Shown in pieces: positions 38,376-50,400 of a DNA stretch of 64,000 bases (positions within the stretch are counted from its first letter, which is position 1; every line of letters begins with the position of its first letter). The notes beneath the pieces were generated by a model. It was given only the letters and a program-made list of their open reading frames with translations, had not been told where the DNA came from and did not search any database. Position numbers and translations under genes: made by a program. The stretch is from Serratia nevei (GTDB taxonomy: Bacteria > Pseudomonadota > Gammaproteobacteria > Enterobacterales > Enterobacteriaceae): positions 62,001 through 126,000 of the forward strand of contig NZ_JAMYWQ010000002.1 in the NCBI RefSeq assembly GCF_024160145.1, written 5' to 3'.

Positions 38376-38945
38376 TCAGGCGGCGCTCAGTACCGCCACC
38401 ATATACACGCACGGTTGGTCGCTCTGGTTTTCAAAGCGGCAGTCCGCCGGTGGGCCGAGCTCCAGGCAGTCTCCCTCGGCCATGTCATGGCGCGCGTCAC
38501 CTTCCACAAAGACCAACTCGCCGGATAAAACCCAGATCAGCTGGCGCTTGAAGGCATACACCGAAGCCGGCATCGGGATCGTCGCGCCGGCCGGCAGTTC
38601 GATACGCACCAGATCGAGCGGCAGATCGGTGCGCGGCGAAACGTGGCGCCGCACGTAGCCGCTCTCCGGATCGACCCAGACCGGCTGATCTTCCCGGCGC
38701 AGCAGCCGGCCTTCCTGCGTTTCCGCTCGAGCAATCAGCTTGGACATGCTGAGGCCGAACGCTCCCGCCAGCCTGCCCAGCAGCATCGCCGTCGGGCTGC
38801 TCTCGCCGCGCTCGATCTTATGAACCATCGCCCGTGAGACGCCTGCCTGCTCGGCCAGATCGGACAGCGACCAGTGGCGCGCCTCGCGTTCAATGCGAAT
38901 GCGTGCGCCGATCAGCTGATTTAGATTGTCTAATTTAATATTCAT
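38376..38945 (-). CDS. XRE-cupin transcriptional regulator (SutR-like)
   Basis: A 189-residue regulator with an N-terminal XRE helix-turn-helix (WSLSDLAEQAGVSRAMVHKIERGESSPTAMLLGRLA region, about 25-60) and a C-terminal cupin domain (about 105-185). It resembles E. coli SutR (YdcN). It is divergent from mnaT, and an inverted repeat spans its 5' end and the intergenic region, suggesting autoregulation together with control of mnaT-ydcZ. Confidence 0.85.
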   Translation of the reverse strand: MNIKLDNLNQLIGARIRIEREARHWSLSDLAEQAGVSRAMVHKIERGESSPTAMLLGRLAGAFGLSMSKLIARAETQEGRLLRREDQPVWVDPESGYVRRHVSPRTDLPLDLVRIELPAGATIPMPASVYAFKRQLIWVLSGELVFVEGDARHDMAEGDCLELGPPADCRFENQSDQPCVYMVAVLSAA

Positions 38946-38968
38946 ATCGTAGTATTATAGTGGACAAT
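38925..38968. promoter_or_regulatory. Inverted repeat between XRE-cupin regulator and mnaT
   Basis: The arms 38925-38940 (ATTGTCTAATTTAATA) and 38953-38968 (TATTATAGTGGACAAT) are related as inverted repeats: ATTGTC at the outer ends and TAATA at the inner ends match. The left arm overlaps the start of the regulator gene and the right arm lies 16 bp upstream of mnaT. This is a natural operator position for the adjacent helix-turn-helix protein. Confidence 0.45.
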
Positions 38969-38983
38969 TGGCCGGGGTAAACC

Positions 38984-39502
38984 ATGATTATACGAAATGC
39001 GACGCTCAACGATAGCGCGGCGATTGCCGCCATCTATAACGACGCGGTGTTGAACAGCACCGCCATCTGGAATGAACAAACCGTGGATGCGGCCAATCGC
39101 GCGGCGTGGATCGGCGAACGGCAGACGGCGGGCTACCCGGTGCTGGTGGCGGTGAACGGCGCGGACGAGGCGATCGGCTACGCGTCGTTCGGCGACTGGC
39201 GCGCCTGGGACGGCTATCGTCATACCGTAGAACACTCGGTTTATGTCCATCAGGCGCATCGCGGTGAAGGGATTGGCAAAGCGCTGTTGATCGCCCTGAT
39301 CGCACGGGCGCGGGAGAGCGGCAAGCACGTGATGGTGGCCGGCATCGAATCCGGCAATCAGGCCTCCATTCAGCTGCATCTGGCGCTCGGGTTCCGCGAG
39401 GTGGGGCGCATGGAGCAGGTGGGCGCCAAATTTGGCCAATGGCTGGATCTGACTTTCCTGCAGCTGACGCTCGACGAGCGGGCGGCGCCGCCGGCGCGCT
39501 GA
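38984..39502 (+). CDS. mnaT: L-amino acid N-acyltransferase MnaT
   Basis: A 172-residue GNAT enzyme very close to E. coli MnaT (YncA), which acetylates L-methionine and its sulfoximine and sulfone and is related to phosphinothricin acetyltransferases. Shared stretches include AGYPVLV, GYASFGDWR, YRHTVEHSVYVH and GKHVMVAGIESGNQAS. The acetyl-CoA loop is RGEGIGKALL. It is followed by ydcZ 17 bp downstream, the same pairing as in E. coli. Confidence 0.9.
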   Translation: MIIRNATLNDSAAIAAIYNDAVLNSTAIWNEQTVDAANRAAWIGERQTAGYPVLVAVNGADEAIGYASFGDWRAWDGYRHTVEHSVYVHQAHRGEGIGKALLIALIARARESGKHVMVAGIESGNQASIQLHLALGFREVGRMEQVGAKFGQWLDLTFLQLTLDERAAPPAR

Positions 39503-39519
39503 TCCCAGGAGACAGGGCG

Positions 39520-39960
39520 ATGAATATGCTATTGCTGCTGGTAGCGGCGGGAATGGGGCTGGTGGTGCAGAATCTGCTGATGGTGCGCATTACCGAAAGC
39601 GTCTCGACCATCCTTATCACGCTGGTGATCAACTCCAGCGTCGGTTTGCTGCTGCTGGTGGGGTTGCTGCTGGCCAAAAACGGCCTCGGCGCGGTGGCGG
39701 AAGTGACCGGCGCCGCCAGGTGGTGGATGCTGTTGCCGGGGCTGCTGGGATCGCTGTTCGTGTTCGCCGGTATCCTGGGCTACCAAAAACTGGGGGCGGC
39801 GGCCACCATCTCGATCCTGGTCGCCAGCCAACTGTGCATGGGGCTGCTGGTGGACGTCTACCGCGCCGGCCCGGCGGCGCTGCGCGAGAATCTGCCGGCG
39901 CTGTTCGGCGCCCTGCTGCTGGTGGCGGGTGCCTATCTGGTGGCGAAACGCAGCTTTTGA
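39520..39960 (+). CDS. ydcZ: YdcZ-type small DMT transporter
   Basis: A 146-residue inner membrane protein with about four or five membrane segments, matching E. coli YdcZ in GLVVQNLLMVRIT, RWWMLLPGLLGSLFVFA, GYQKLGAAATISILVASQL and the C-terminal LVAKRSF. The substrate is unknown. ATG 39520 follows CCAGGAGACAGG. It forms a two-gene unit with mnaT. Confidence 0.87.
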   Translation: MNMLLLLVAAGMGLVVQNLLMVRITESVSTILITLVINSSVGLLLLVGLLLAKNGLGAVAEVTGAARWWMLLPGLLGSLFVFAGILGYQKLGAAATISILVASQLCMGLLVDVYRAGPAALRENLPALFGALLLVAGAYLVAKRSF

Positions 39961-40676
39961 GGGCGGCAGAAAAGCCAAAAAACAGTTCGGAGCGCAGTGT
40001 GTCAGCAATGATTTTTTTCAAGAGATTATCGAGTTTACTCATTGAACCAAGCCCGATAACGCCAGTTTGCTTCGCGCATTGGGCTTGAGCTAGCAAATGT
40101 ATGCTATTTGACCAGGTATTGACGGTATCAAAATGAACGATGTGGTCGTATTTCACTATGCAAAGTGCAATAAACACACCCTAAATGACAGCCCCGATAG
40201 TGGTTTATAGTCTATTGAGTACCGAATTATTGGTGATGTTTTGATGTCGTCAGGATCTTTTACCCGCCAAAAAACCATCTTCATCGCTTCCTTGGGGCTG
40301 AAGAAAGAGCGAGGAAATACGTGGATATGTATAAAATATAGTCGTGTAGCGAGTTTAAGGCTGAGAATGGAATGGGTTGCGCTGATTTAAAACAGGTAAT
40401 CCGAGAGGCGAAAGCGAAGTTTGAACCGCGTGTTTCCATTGAAATAAAACTGTACCCGTTCGTACTCAGTCTCCATGATTGCAATAGCGCATCAGGTTGC
40501 CATCCTCCTGGCTGTTTTTTTTGATCGCCTCGCGATTTAAAATATAAATTTCTGCCTCTTTAACAAGGCAACGCTGCTGATAGCGTCTTACCTTTCTTCA
40601 TTGAACTAGCCAGGAAGGCCATCCATATCCTTTCGAAGGAAAAAACTGTATGGCCAACGAGTAGGTCTACGCTAAT
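39961..40676. other. AT-rich, gene-poor stretch with a broken reading frame
   Basis: About 700 bp without a convincing gene, at lower GC than the backbone. A plus-strand frame opens at ATG 40133, stops at TAG 40208-40210 and continues in the same frame through an ATG at 40244 to TAA at about 40390. The reading could be an eroded gene, but I recognise nothing in it. An inverted pair CAAGCCC/GGGCTTG lies at about 40048-40086. The stretch marks the border between backbone and the second biosynthetic cluster. Confidence 0.35.
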
Positions 40677-40889
40677 TTAGATAATCTCACCCTTATCAGC
40701 AATGTGTATTGCATGGTTGATATTCTTGGCTTGTATTTTATGCTTGATGTTCTTCACATGAAACTTTATCGTGTTTACAGATATGTTAAGATTGTGTGAT
40801 ATTTCAGTGTACTCATCGCCTTGTGCTAGCATGCGCAACACTTGCCTTTCACGCAGAGACAACGTGTTGTTTTTCAGGTCTTTTTTCAT
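40677..40889 (-). CDS. LuxR-type DNA-binding-domain-only regulator
   Basis: A 70-residue protein that is nearly all a LuxR/GerE helix-turn-helix: LSLRERQVLRMLAQGDEYTEISHNLNISVNTIKFHVKNI, with the typical NTIKFHV recognition helix. No receiver or ligand-binding domain is present. I chose ATG 40889 (CGGAATG upstream); a longer frame reaches 40946. Its low GC and its place directly upstream of the NRPS-PKS operon, divergently oriented, suggest a cluster-specific activator. Its input signal is not apparent. Confidence 0.75.
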   Translation of the reverse strand: MKKDLKNNTLSLRERQVLRMLAQGDEYTEISHNLNISVNTIKFHVKNIKHKIQAKNINHAIHIADKGEII

Positions 40890-41458
40890 ATTACATTCCG
40901 TTGTTTGAAAACATGTCATGAATATGGTTAGGTTTGCGGTTTTCAAAAAAAGAAAAACGCAGGATACAACATTTCTTAATGTAAGGAAGTGTCATACATA
41001 ATTAATGTTATATACGTCATGTTTCCAGGTCGTAAGGGAGTGCCTGTATTCCCTCACACCAATCATGTGGTTGTGCTCTGGAAGACGCCTGGTTTAGCGG
41101 CTTATATACAGACTGAATAGTTCAGTCTATGAGTTAATTACTCACTTATTATTAGCGTTTCATATTGTCTGCAACATGAAATGGAAAATGTGGTTACCCA
41201 CGTGAACTCGTGTGGGGGTCTGGCAATGAACTGCACCGCTTAAAATGGAAAATCCCTTTAATATTAGAGAGATGGATTGCCGTATTAATGCTTATTCTAA
41301 TTGGTGATTAAATGTGGGTAAATTATATTATTGTACGATAAAAAACTATCCTTGTGGGTAGGTATGCGATTGGAAAGGCTATGTTAAGTTTAGTTGTAAC
41401 AAATCCCAGTAGTTATTATTCACTTGAAATATTTGAATTATAAATAAGGTAGTGAGTT
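40890..41458. promoter_or_regulatory. AT-rich divergent control region of the second cluster
   Basis: A region of 570 bp between the LuxR-type regulator and the first NRPS-PKS gene, very AT-rich and without a coding frame. A short inverted repeat CCCACG/CGTGTGGG lies at about 41199-41218. The start of the megasynthase gene is preceded by ATAAGGTAGTGAG. The cluster promoter should be here; no -35/-10 pair stands out clearly. Confidence 0.45.
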
Positions 41459-44400
41459 ATGGATAACACCTCTGGATATTCTCTGTGTACTGACAAGGTC
41501 ATACGTAATCACTTTCCGTTAACACCTAGTCAACAAGGGTTCTTATTCCATTCGTTAAACGAAGAGGTGAAGCATAACTATCATGAGCAATTTACGTGCA
41601 TTTTTTCCCAGTGTGTAGAAAGTGCCCACTTTCAGTGGGCGTTAGAAGCGTTATTTCGCAAGCATGAGTGTTTCCGCACGGAATATCATTGGGATATGGA
41701 CGATCATCCCTGTCAGGTGGTGAACACGGATGTGTTGCCGGAAATATATGTGTTAAACGGTGAGGAGGGTGAATTACGTTGCCCACTCAATGAAGGCATC
41801 ATCTCGATCCCACCGGATGAAGGTATTGATGCCATAATCCCCCAACTGTTACAGACTGATTTACGTTATCCTTTCGCCTTAAATTCTATACCGGTCCGCG
41901 CCTATCTTATTCAGTCAGCGAAAGAGAGTGCCTTTATCCTCTCTTACCACCACATAGTGATGGACGGCTGGAGCTTATCCCTTTTTATGACACAGTTGCT
42001 CCAACTCTATGGCGCTGCCGTGGCCAGTGGTGTGAGGGATGACAGTGTCATTTCCCCCTCATCCCTGAAACCCCTTGTAGACGCTTTGGCAGCCCGACGA
42101 CACACCTTTCAACGGGACTATTGGGCGAAATATCTTCAAGGGGGAACGCCAACCCGCATCGCGCGACTGGCGCAACCTCATACCGACACTGAGGCCGAGA
42201 ATAATCCTTATTTGAATCAAAAACATCAAGCAGAGATCACTCTCTCGGCGGATGTGTGTCAGAAAATACAGGCCCTGTGCAGCGAGCACCGTATCACCCC
42301 CGCACCGTTCTTCTATGTGGCGTGGGGCATTATGCTCCAACGCTGGTGTTATGCTGACGATGTGGTGTTCGGCGCGACGGTATCGGGGCGAAACGTGCCG
42401 ATTGATGGCATAGAAGAAACGCTGGGGCTATTTATTAACACGTTGCCGCTACGCCTGCGCGATGATGGCGCAACGCTGTTGCAACATGTACAGCGTATGC
42501 ATCAGACATTAATGACGCACTACGACTGTGAGCATGATGCCTTAGCCAACATACAGCGACTGGCGCAGGAAGAGAGCCAGGTCGGCGACCTCTTTAATAC
42601 CTTGGTGGTACTGGAGAATTACCCGGTCGATGCGGCCTTGCTGTCAGGTACGTCGTCCGTGGCGATTCGCCATCTTGGCGTACAGGAACAAACGCACTAT
42701 CCGCTGACCTTGACCGTTACCCAGCAGGAGGGATTCCGTTTCAGTCTCGCCTACGCCACCCGCTACCTGACCGACGGCATGGCGCGTGCGTTGCTGGCGC
42801 ACCTGAGTTACCTGCTTGAGCAACTGGTGGAGGATCCGCTGCGGCCCATCGCCGCGTTGGTAAACCTGACCCCGCGCCAGCAGACGCAGGCACTTCAACC
42901 CTATGTGGACCGCATGGCGTGCCGGGATTGGGATAACCAATCTCATGTCATCGAACAATTTCATCGGGTTGTTGCGGATTCTCCAGAGCAGATCGCCGTG
43001 GTGGATGAGCAGTGCGCGTTGACCTATCGTGAGTTGGCAGCAAGGGCCGAACGGCTCGCGGCCTATTTGGTACAGCAGGGCATTACGGCTGGCGATGCGG
43101 TAGGTGTTATTAGCGAACGCCGGGTAAACACCGTGGTTGCCATCATCGCCATCATGACGATCGGCGCCGCTTATGTGCCCATGAGTCCCGACTACCCTGT
43201 GGGCCGGATGCAGGAAATTATTGACGACAGCGGTTTGACACTGCTGCTGGTGCATGGCAAATCACTGGACGCATTGCGGGTTGTACAGGGTGATCTGTAT
43301 GCATTCCCCGCCGCGCCGCCAGTGGAATTCCCGGCTATCACGCCGGATTCTCGCGCTTATGTGATTTACTCATCGGGGTCGACGGGCAAACCCAAGGGCA
43401 TTGCGGTGGCGCACCGCAGTTTGCTGCGCCTGATGCAAGGCGACAGCCCGCTGAAGGTGATGACCGGCGAGACAACGCTGCTGACCTGCCCGTTCGAGTT
43501 TGATGTTTCGGTGTTTGAGATGTGGTCTACCTTGCTCAACCACGGCAAGCTGGTATTGCTCAGCAAATTGGCGTTACTCGATGTTGATCGCATTCGCCGC
43601 ACGATCGCTCATGAACAGGTGACGCGCGCCTGGTTTACCTCATCCTTGTTTAACACCTATGTGGCGGAAGGCGGCGATTTCTTCGGCCTGCTACAACGTA
43701 TAACGGTGGGCGGCGAGGCAGTATCCGCGCGGCACATCAACGACGTGATGCAGAAATACCCGCATCTGGCGGTGACGAACGGCTACGGGCCGACGGAAAA
43801 CACCATCTTTACCACTGCGTACCGCTTCAACGGACCGCAACCCGCCCGAGTGCCGATTGGCCATGCTGTGCCGGGCACCTCGCTCTACATTACCGATCTC
43901 CACGGGCATTTGTTGCCCATCGGTGCCCTCGGCGAACTGGTGGCGGGGGGAGAGGGGGTCGCTCTCGGCTATCAGAACAATCCGGCACTGAGCGCAGCGG
44001 TCTTTATCCCCGATCCTTTCATTCCCGGCGGCATGATGTACAAAACCGGCGATTATGCCCGGTTGCTGGATGATGGCTGTGTTGACTGTTTTGGCCGCAA
44101 AGATGGTCAAATCAAGATCAACGGACAACGAATCGAAACCGGAGAGATCGAGCAACGCTTGCTGGAGTGCGCCGACATTATCGAGGCGGTGGTGGTTCCT
44201 TACCGAGTGCGCGATACGCTGCATATTGCGGCGGTGGTCTGCGTCAATGATGGCTATGACGAGGCGGAAGTACGCGGACAATTGGCTGACACACTGCCGC
44301 CATTCGCCATCCCGGAATCATTGGTGGTGGTGACGGAGATTGCCAAAAGTCACAGCGGTAAGGCCAACCTGGCGCAGTTGCGGCATCTCTTGCCCGTCGC

Positions 44401-47400
44401 ACAGCGCCATGCAGCGCCTGCCACGGCTTCAGTGGCACATGGCGAAGTGGGACGGGCGCTGCATGCCATCTGGCAACGCGTGCTCGATAGACAAGACATT
44501 GATGGCAACGCCTCCTTTTTCGCGCTCGGCGGCACCTCACTGGATACCATTAGGGTGAAAGGGGAGGTTAAGCGGCAACTTGGTCTAGAGATTGATATTA
44601 CCGATTTCTTTAAATATCCCACTCTGGCGGCGCTCACGCGTTTTCTCAGTACTGCGGTGCCGCCGGAGGACGCGGCGCCAACGCACGTTGTTGCCTACAG
44701 CGATATGCCGGTGGCGATTGTCGGGATGGCGGGGCGCTTCCCCGGCGCGGCGAATATTGCGGCGTTGTGGTCGCTGGTCGCTGGCGGAGAATCAGGGTTA
44801 ACCCTGTTCAGCGATGAGGAATTGCGTGCGCATGGCCTGGCGGCAGATAAGCTCAAGCAAGCGAATTACATAAAGGCCAAAGGGGTTATTGACGACCACG
44901 AATGGTTTGACGCGGATTTCTTTGGCTATACCCCCAACGACGCGGAGCGTATGGATCCGCAAATTCGGCTATTGCATCAGTGCTGCTGGCAAACGCTGGA
45001 ACACGCCGGGTGCGATCCTGTGACTTTTGCCGGCGCGATTGGCCTTTATGCCGGGTTGCTGACATCGCCCCACTGGCTCAATGCGGTGATGCAAGACACC
45101 CCCGACGCCACCGCCCTGTATAAGGCCAGTATCCTGAATATCCACGCCGTCACGGCGTTGATTGCCCATGCGCTCAACCTCACGGGGCCCGCCGTGACGC
45201 TGGACACGGCCTGCTCCACCTCGGCGGTGGCAATCCATCAGGCCTGCAACGCGCTGCGTAACCGGGATTGCGATGCGGCGTTGGCGGGCGGTGTCTCCAT
45301 CGAAATGCCGGCTTACCGGGGCTATGAATACCATGAAGGCATGATCAATGCGCGAGATGGCGTCTGTCGTCCCTTCGATAGCCAAGCGTCTGGCACCGTC
45401 ACCGGCGATGGCGTGGGGATGCTGCTGCTGAAACGTCTGGATGACGCGCTGGCGGATCGGGACTGTATCTATGGGGTGATAAAAGGCTCGGCGGTCAACA
45501 ATGATGGCAATAACAAGATCGGCTATACCGCGCCGAGCGTGACCGGGCAGACGGCGGTGATCCGCGCCAGCTTGCGCCGTGCCGATTTTGATAGCGACAG
45601 CATCGGATTGGTGGAAGCGCACGGCACCGGCACGATGCTGGGCGATCCTATCGAGTTGCGGGCGCTCAATGAGGTGTTTGGCCCCGCATCGGCCCCGGTT
45701 TGTGCGGTATCGGCGCTAAAAAGCAACATCGGTCACCTCAACTCGGCTGCGGGGGTGGCGGGCGTCATCAAAACGACGCTCGCCCTGCATCATCAGGTGC
45801 TGCCGCCAACGGCGCACTTTCGTCAACTCAATCCCGCTATCGATCTGTCGCGTTCCGCACTGTACGTTAACCCGCAAGCGCAACCGTGGCCACCGACGCG
45901 ACCGCGCCGTGCATTGGTGAGCGCCTTCGGTATCGGCGGCACTAATGCCAACATCGCGCTGGAAGCGCATCAGCATGAGGGCGACCCTTCAGCGGCGCGG
46001 GTGCGCGACGACTACCTGTTGCTGTTTTCCGCTAAAACGCCCGCCGCGCTGGACGCGCGCGCGGTCTCAACGCTGGAATATGTCAAGCACGGGGTGGGCG
46101 TGCGTCTGCCGGATGTCGCTTATACATTGCAAACTGGACGCACGGCCTTTGACTATCGGCGGGCCTATTTGGTGAGTCGAGGATCAAAAATCGATCTCTC
46201 TTGCACTACGGTATTGCAGGCGGACACTTTCAGCGGCCGGCGCGCGGCGGCGGAGATCTGCTTCATGTTTCCCGGTCAAGGCAGCCAATATCGCGGCATG
46301 GCTAAAGGTCTCTATGCCCATCAGCCTTTGTTTCGCCGGCACATGGATCGCTGTTTTGCTGCTTTACAGCGCTATTCAATGGTCGATTTCAAGGCGCTGC
46401 TGTTTGACGATGCGGACACACGGGATATTGATCAGACGCAGTTCACGCAACCGGCGCTGTTCTGTGTTGAATACAGCTTGGCGAACACGTTGATTGACCT
46501 GGGGATTACGCCGGACAGCATGATCGGCCACAGTCTGGGCGAATATGTCGCCGCCTGCATCGCCGGTGTGTTTACCCTTGAGGATGCGCTACGCGTCATT
46601 GAGGTGCGCGGAAGCTTGATGCAGTCCATGCGTCCCGGCAGCATGTTGGCGGTCTACCTCAGTCGCGAGCAACTGACCCCGTGGCTGGAGACGGAATCGG
46701 GTATTGAGCTGGCGGCGAATAACAGCGCGCACTTTTGCGTGGTCGCGGGCGAGCAGGTAGCCATTTCCAGCTTGAGCACGCGCTTAGCCGAGGGTGAGAT
46801 ACAGCACACGCGCCTGAAAACTTCTCACGCATTCCACTCGGCCATGATGACGCCGATGTTGCACGATTTCGCTCAACTGCTGCGCCAAATCCCGCTGCAC
46901 GCGCCGCACAAACGCTTTATCTCTAACGTAAGCGGCACCTGGATCACCGTAGAGCAGGCCACCTCGCCTGACTACTGGGTGCAGCAGGTGCGCAACGCCG
47001 TGTTGTTCAATGAAGGCGCGGCACAGCTACTGGTGGAACCCACGCTGTTTGTCGAATGTGGGCCGGGGAAATCGCTTTCTACCTTTATTCAAGGACACGG
47101 CCAATATCGCGATCAGCCGACCCTGCCAACGCTACGTAAAGCCAATGCGGCGATCGATGACGAACACGTTCTGCACCGTGCGCTGGCCGCGCTATGGGTC
47201 AAGGGCGTGAATATCGACTGGCGGCGCTTCAACCAGTCGGCGCTCGGCAAGCACATTCCGTTGCCGGATTACCCCTTCGAACAGGCGTATTACTATCGTT
47301 ACGGCGCTGCGCTCTCCGGTTATCGTCAGCACCCCCATCCTCTGCGCCGACCAAAAGATGAGTGGCTCCAACGCGTGCTGTGGCGGATACACGACGCCCC

Positions 47401-50400
47401 CTCGCACGATGCGTTCTATGCGCCGGGCGCGTTGACGCTCATCATTAGCGCCGATGGTGGCAAGCTACAGCAGCAACTGGCGAACAATGGAATCGACAGC
47501 ATCACCGTGCCGCTACCGACGTCGCCAGAGGATGAGGTGTGGGATAACGACCGTATTCTTGCGCATTTCCAGGGCGTCAGCGCGCTTTTGGCGAACAAGA
47601 CTTACCATCAATTGCATTGCCTCTATGCACCCGGTGCGGCGGTGGATTCGTCACTGGCGCAGTCGCTCGCGGGGCTCTACCGCGTTGCTCGCTGGTGCGC
47701 GCACGGCTCCCCGCTGCTGGCGTCCCTGACGGTATTGACCCAGGGTGCGTTCCGCGTACTGGAACAGGATAACGCCGACCCTGCGCTGGCGGCATTGTCC
47801 GGTGCCGTAAACGTGCTGGCCCAAGAGTTGCGTCCAACCGAAGTGCGGTTGATCGACATTGATGCGCAGGGCAGTGACGAGAACCTAAGCTGGCTCAGTC
47901 GGCGTTTGGCCCCGCAAGAGACGGTAATGGCGCTCAGGCAGGGCATGCCCTACCTGCGGAGCTTTACTCCGACACGGCTGTTGGCGAATTTACCTCCTCA
48001 GGCAGGATGTCTGCCGGGCAGCGTGTTGTGGATCATCGGCGGTGAAAAGGGCATTGGTCGCGTGATCGGTGAAGCGTTTGCGCGGCGTGAGGGGAGTCGC
48101 GTGGTGCTGAGCAGTCGCGCCGGGTATTGCCACGAACTGGTACGGCAGGCCGAATTAGACGTCATCCACTGTGACGTAACGCAGGCGGAGGAGGTTAACG
48201 CTTGTCTGGCGACACTACTCGAACGTTATGGCCGTTTGGATGGCGTGATTTTTGCCGCCGACGCCACCACCGCATTGACACTGCATCAACTGAGCGAATC
48301 TGCGCTACGCGACACGCTGGCGGTGAAAGGACAAGGCACCGATAACGTGCTGCATGCGTTAGCGCAACGGAATTTGCTGGATGAGCGCCTGCTGTTGTTG
48401 TTTTGTAACTCGCTGGCTGCCGTGAATGCGGAGATTGGCCAGACAGGCTATGCCGCCGCCAGCGCCTATCTGGATGCGCTGGCACAGCAACTGCGTACCC
48501 GCTACGGAGTGAATGCGCTCAGCATCGGGTGGGATGCGTTGCGTGAACAGGGCATGTTGCTGGATGCCATAAACGGCAGTGAATACGACGTCCTGCGAGG
48601 CCTGCGCCCATTGACGACGGGAACGCTGCTACAGGCTTATAAACGACAAGGTGCTGGCGCCAGCTACTATACGCGCTTGTCCCCCGCATCCGATTGGCTG
48701 CTGGAAGAGCACCGGATATCCGGTGTTGCCACGCTGCCGGGGACCGGCTATCTGGCGCTGGCGTATGAAGCCCTGCGCCACTCCCTTGCGCAAGACCAAA
48801 TCTGCATTGATGAACTGGTCTTTTTGGCCCCGTTGAGTGTGATGGACGACGGCTGCGCTGACGTGTTCGTTGACATTTTACCTGACGGGCAGGGGGTGAG
48901 CGTCGAGGTGAAGTCAATGACAGAGCGCTTTAGCGGTACGCTGACCACCCATGCCAAAGGCAGGGCGACGCGCCTGACTGCGGATGAGAACGGCGCGTAC
49001 GATCTCACGAGTCTGATGCGCGAGATGCACGCCATCACGCCTCCGGCACAGGGATTATCGAGCACGCACTTCCACTACGGGCCGCGCTGGCACAGCGTGC
49101 AACAGCTGTACTGCAACACTGCACAGACTCACGTTTTCGCCACGTTGTCCCTGCCCACGGTTGCCGCCGATGATGCGCTCGCGCTGCACCCGGCATTGTT
49201 GGACATCGCCAGCAGCGTTGTCGAACAACTGCCCGATTTTCACACCGATTCGGTGCCCTTCCTCTATCAAGATTTACGCCTGTACCGCCCGTTGCCGACC
49301 ACCTTACACGTGGCGCTGACCGTCAATCGGCACGATGAGGAGGGTGACAGCTACGCTTTCACGCTCTACGACACGGCAGGCAAGCTGATTGCCCGCTGTG
49401 CGGCGTTGGTGAAGCGCAAGATACAGATCCACATGCAAGATGCCGACGATGGCACGCGACTGCGCGTGCCCAGTGCCGACAATTATCAATTGCGGCTGGC
49501 CTCTGAGGAGTCGGGAGCAGGTACGCTGGCTCTGTATCCGACGCCGCGCCTGGCGCCGGGGGATTCACAGGTGGAGATTGAGGTACTGGCTACCGGGCTG
49601 AACTTTAAGGATGTGCTGTTCACCACGGGGCTGCTCCGGCAACAGCCGGGGGACGCGCCGCTGCAATTGGGACTGGAATGCGCCGGACGCATTACCCGAG
49701 TGGGTAAAGATGTCACCGAATTCGCCCCGGGTGAGGATGTCATGGCGGTGCTGAACGGCGGTTTTGTGCAATACGCGCGGGTAGAAAGCGATTGTGTGGT
49801 GAGAAAACCGGCCCATTGCCGCATCGAACAGGCGGCTGCGCTGCCCATCGCATACCTCACGGCCTATTACGCGCTGGTGGTGCGCGCTAACCTTCAACCC
49901 GGAGAACGGGTGTTGATCCACAGCGCGGCGGGGGGCGTTGGCTTGGCCGCGATCCATATTGCCAAACAGTGTGGCGCACAGATCTATGCCACGGCAGGCA
50001 GCTCGCAGAAACGCGATTACCTGCTTTCGTTGGGCGTGCATGCCGTGGCGGATTCGCACAGCGAACAGTTCGCCGCCAGTCTGCTGGCCGCATCGGACGG
50101 GCAGGGGATGGATGTGATCCTCAATTCCCTCACTGGCCATCTGCTCGACGCCAGCCTCGCTCTACTGGCGCCGCTGGGCCGTTTTCTTGAACTGGGCAGC
50201 AAGGACATCGTGGAAGACAGAGCGCTGCCGATGCGTTTCTTCGCCCAAGGCGGCACCTTTATTCCGATTAATTTCCACGCGGCGCAGGGCGCTTTTAGCC
50301 GCTACCTGCAACAGATTGTCGCCTGGATCGACGACAACACGTTGCCGCTCCTGCCGTGCAAATCCGTACCGCTGCCCGAGGTTGCACGCGCCTTCGCCAC

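Noticed and set aside
40281..40484. 67-codon minus-strand frame in the gene-poor border
   Set aside because: No ribosome binding site, no known motif, and overlap with an equally weak plus-strand broken frame; not enough to call a gene.
41190..41260. Possible insertion sequence end near the CCCACG/CGTGTGGG repeat
   Set aside because: Only one short imperfect inverted repeat, no transposase and no target duplication visible.
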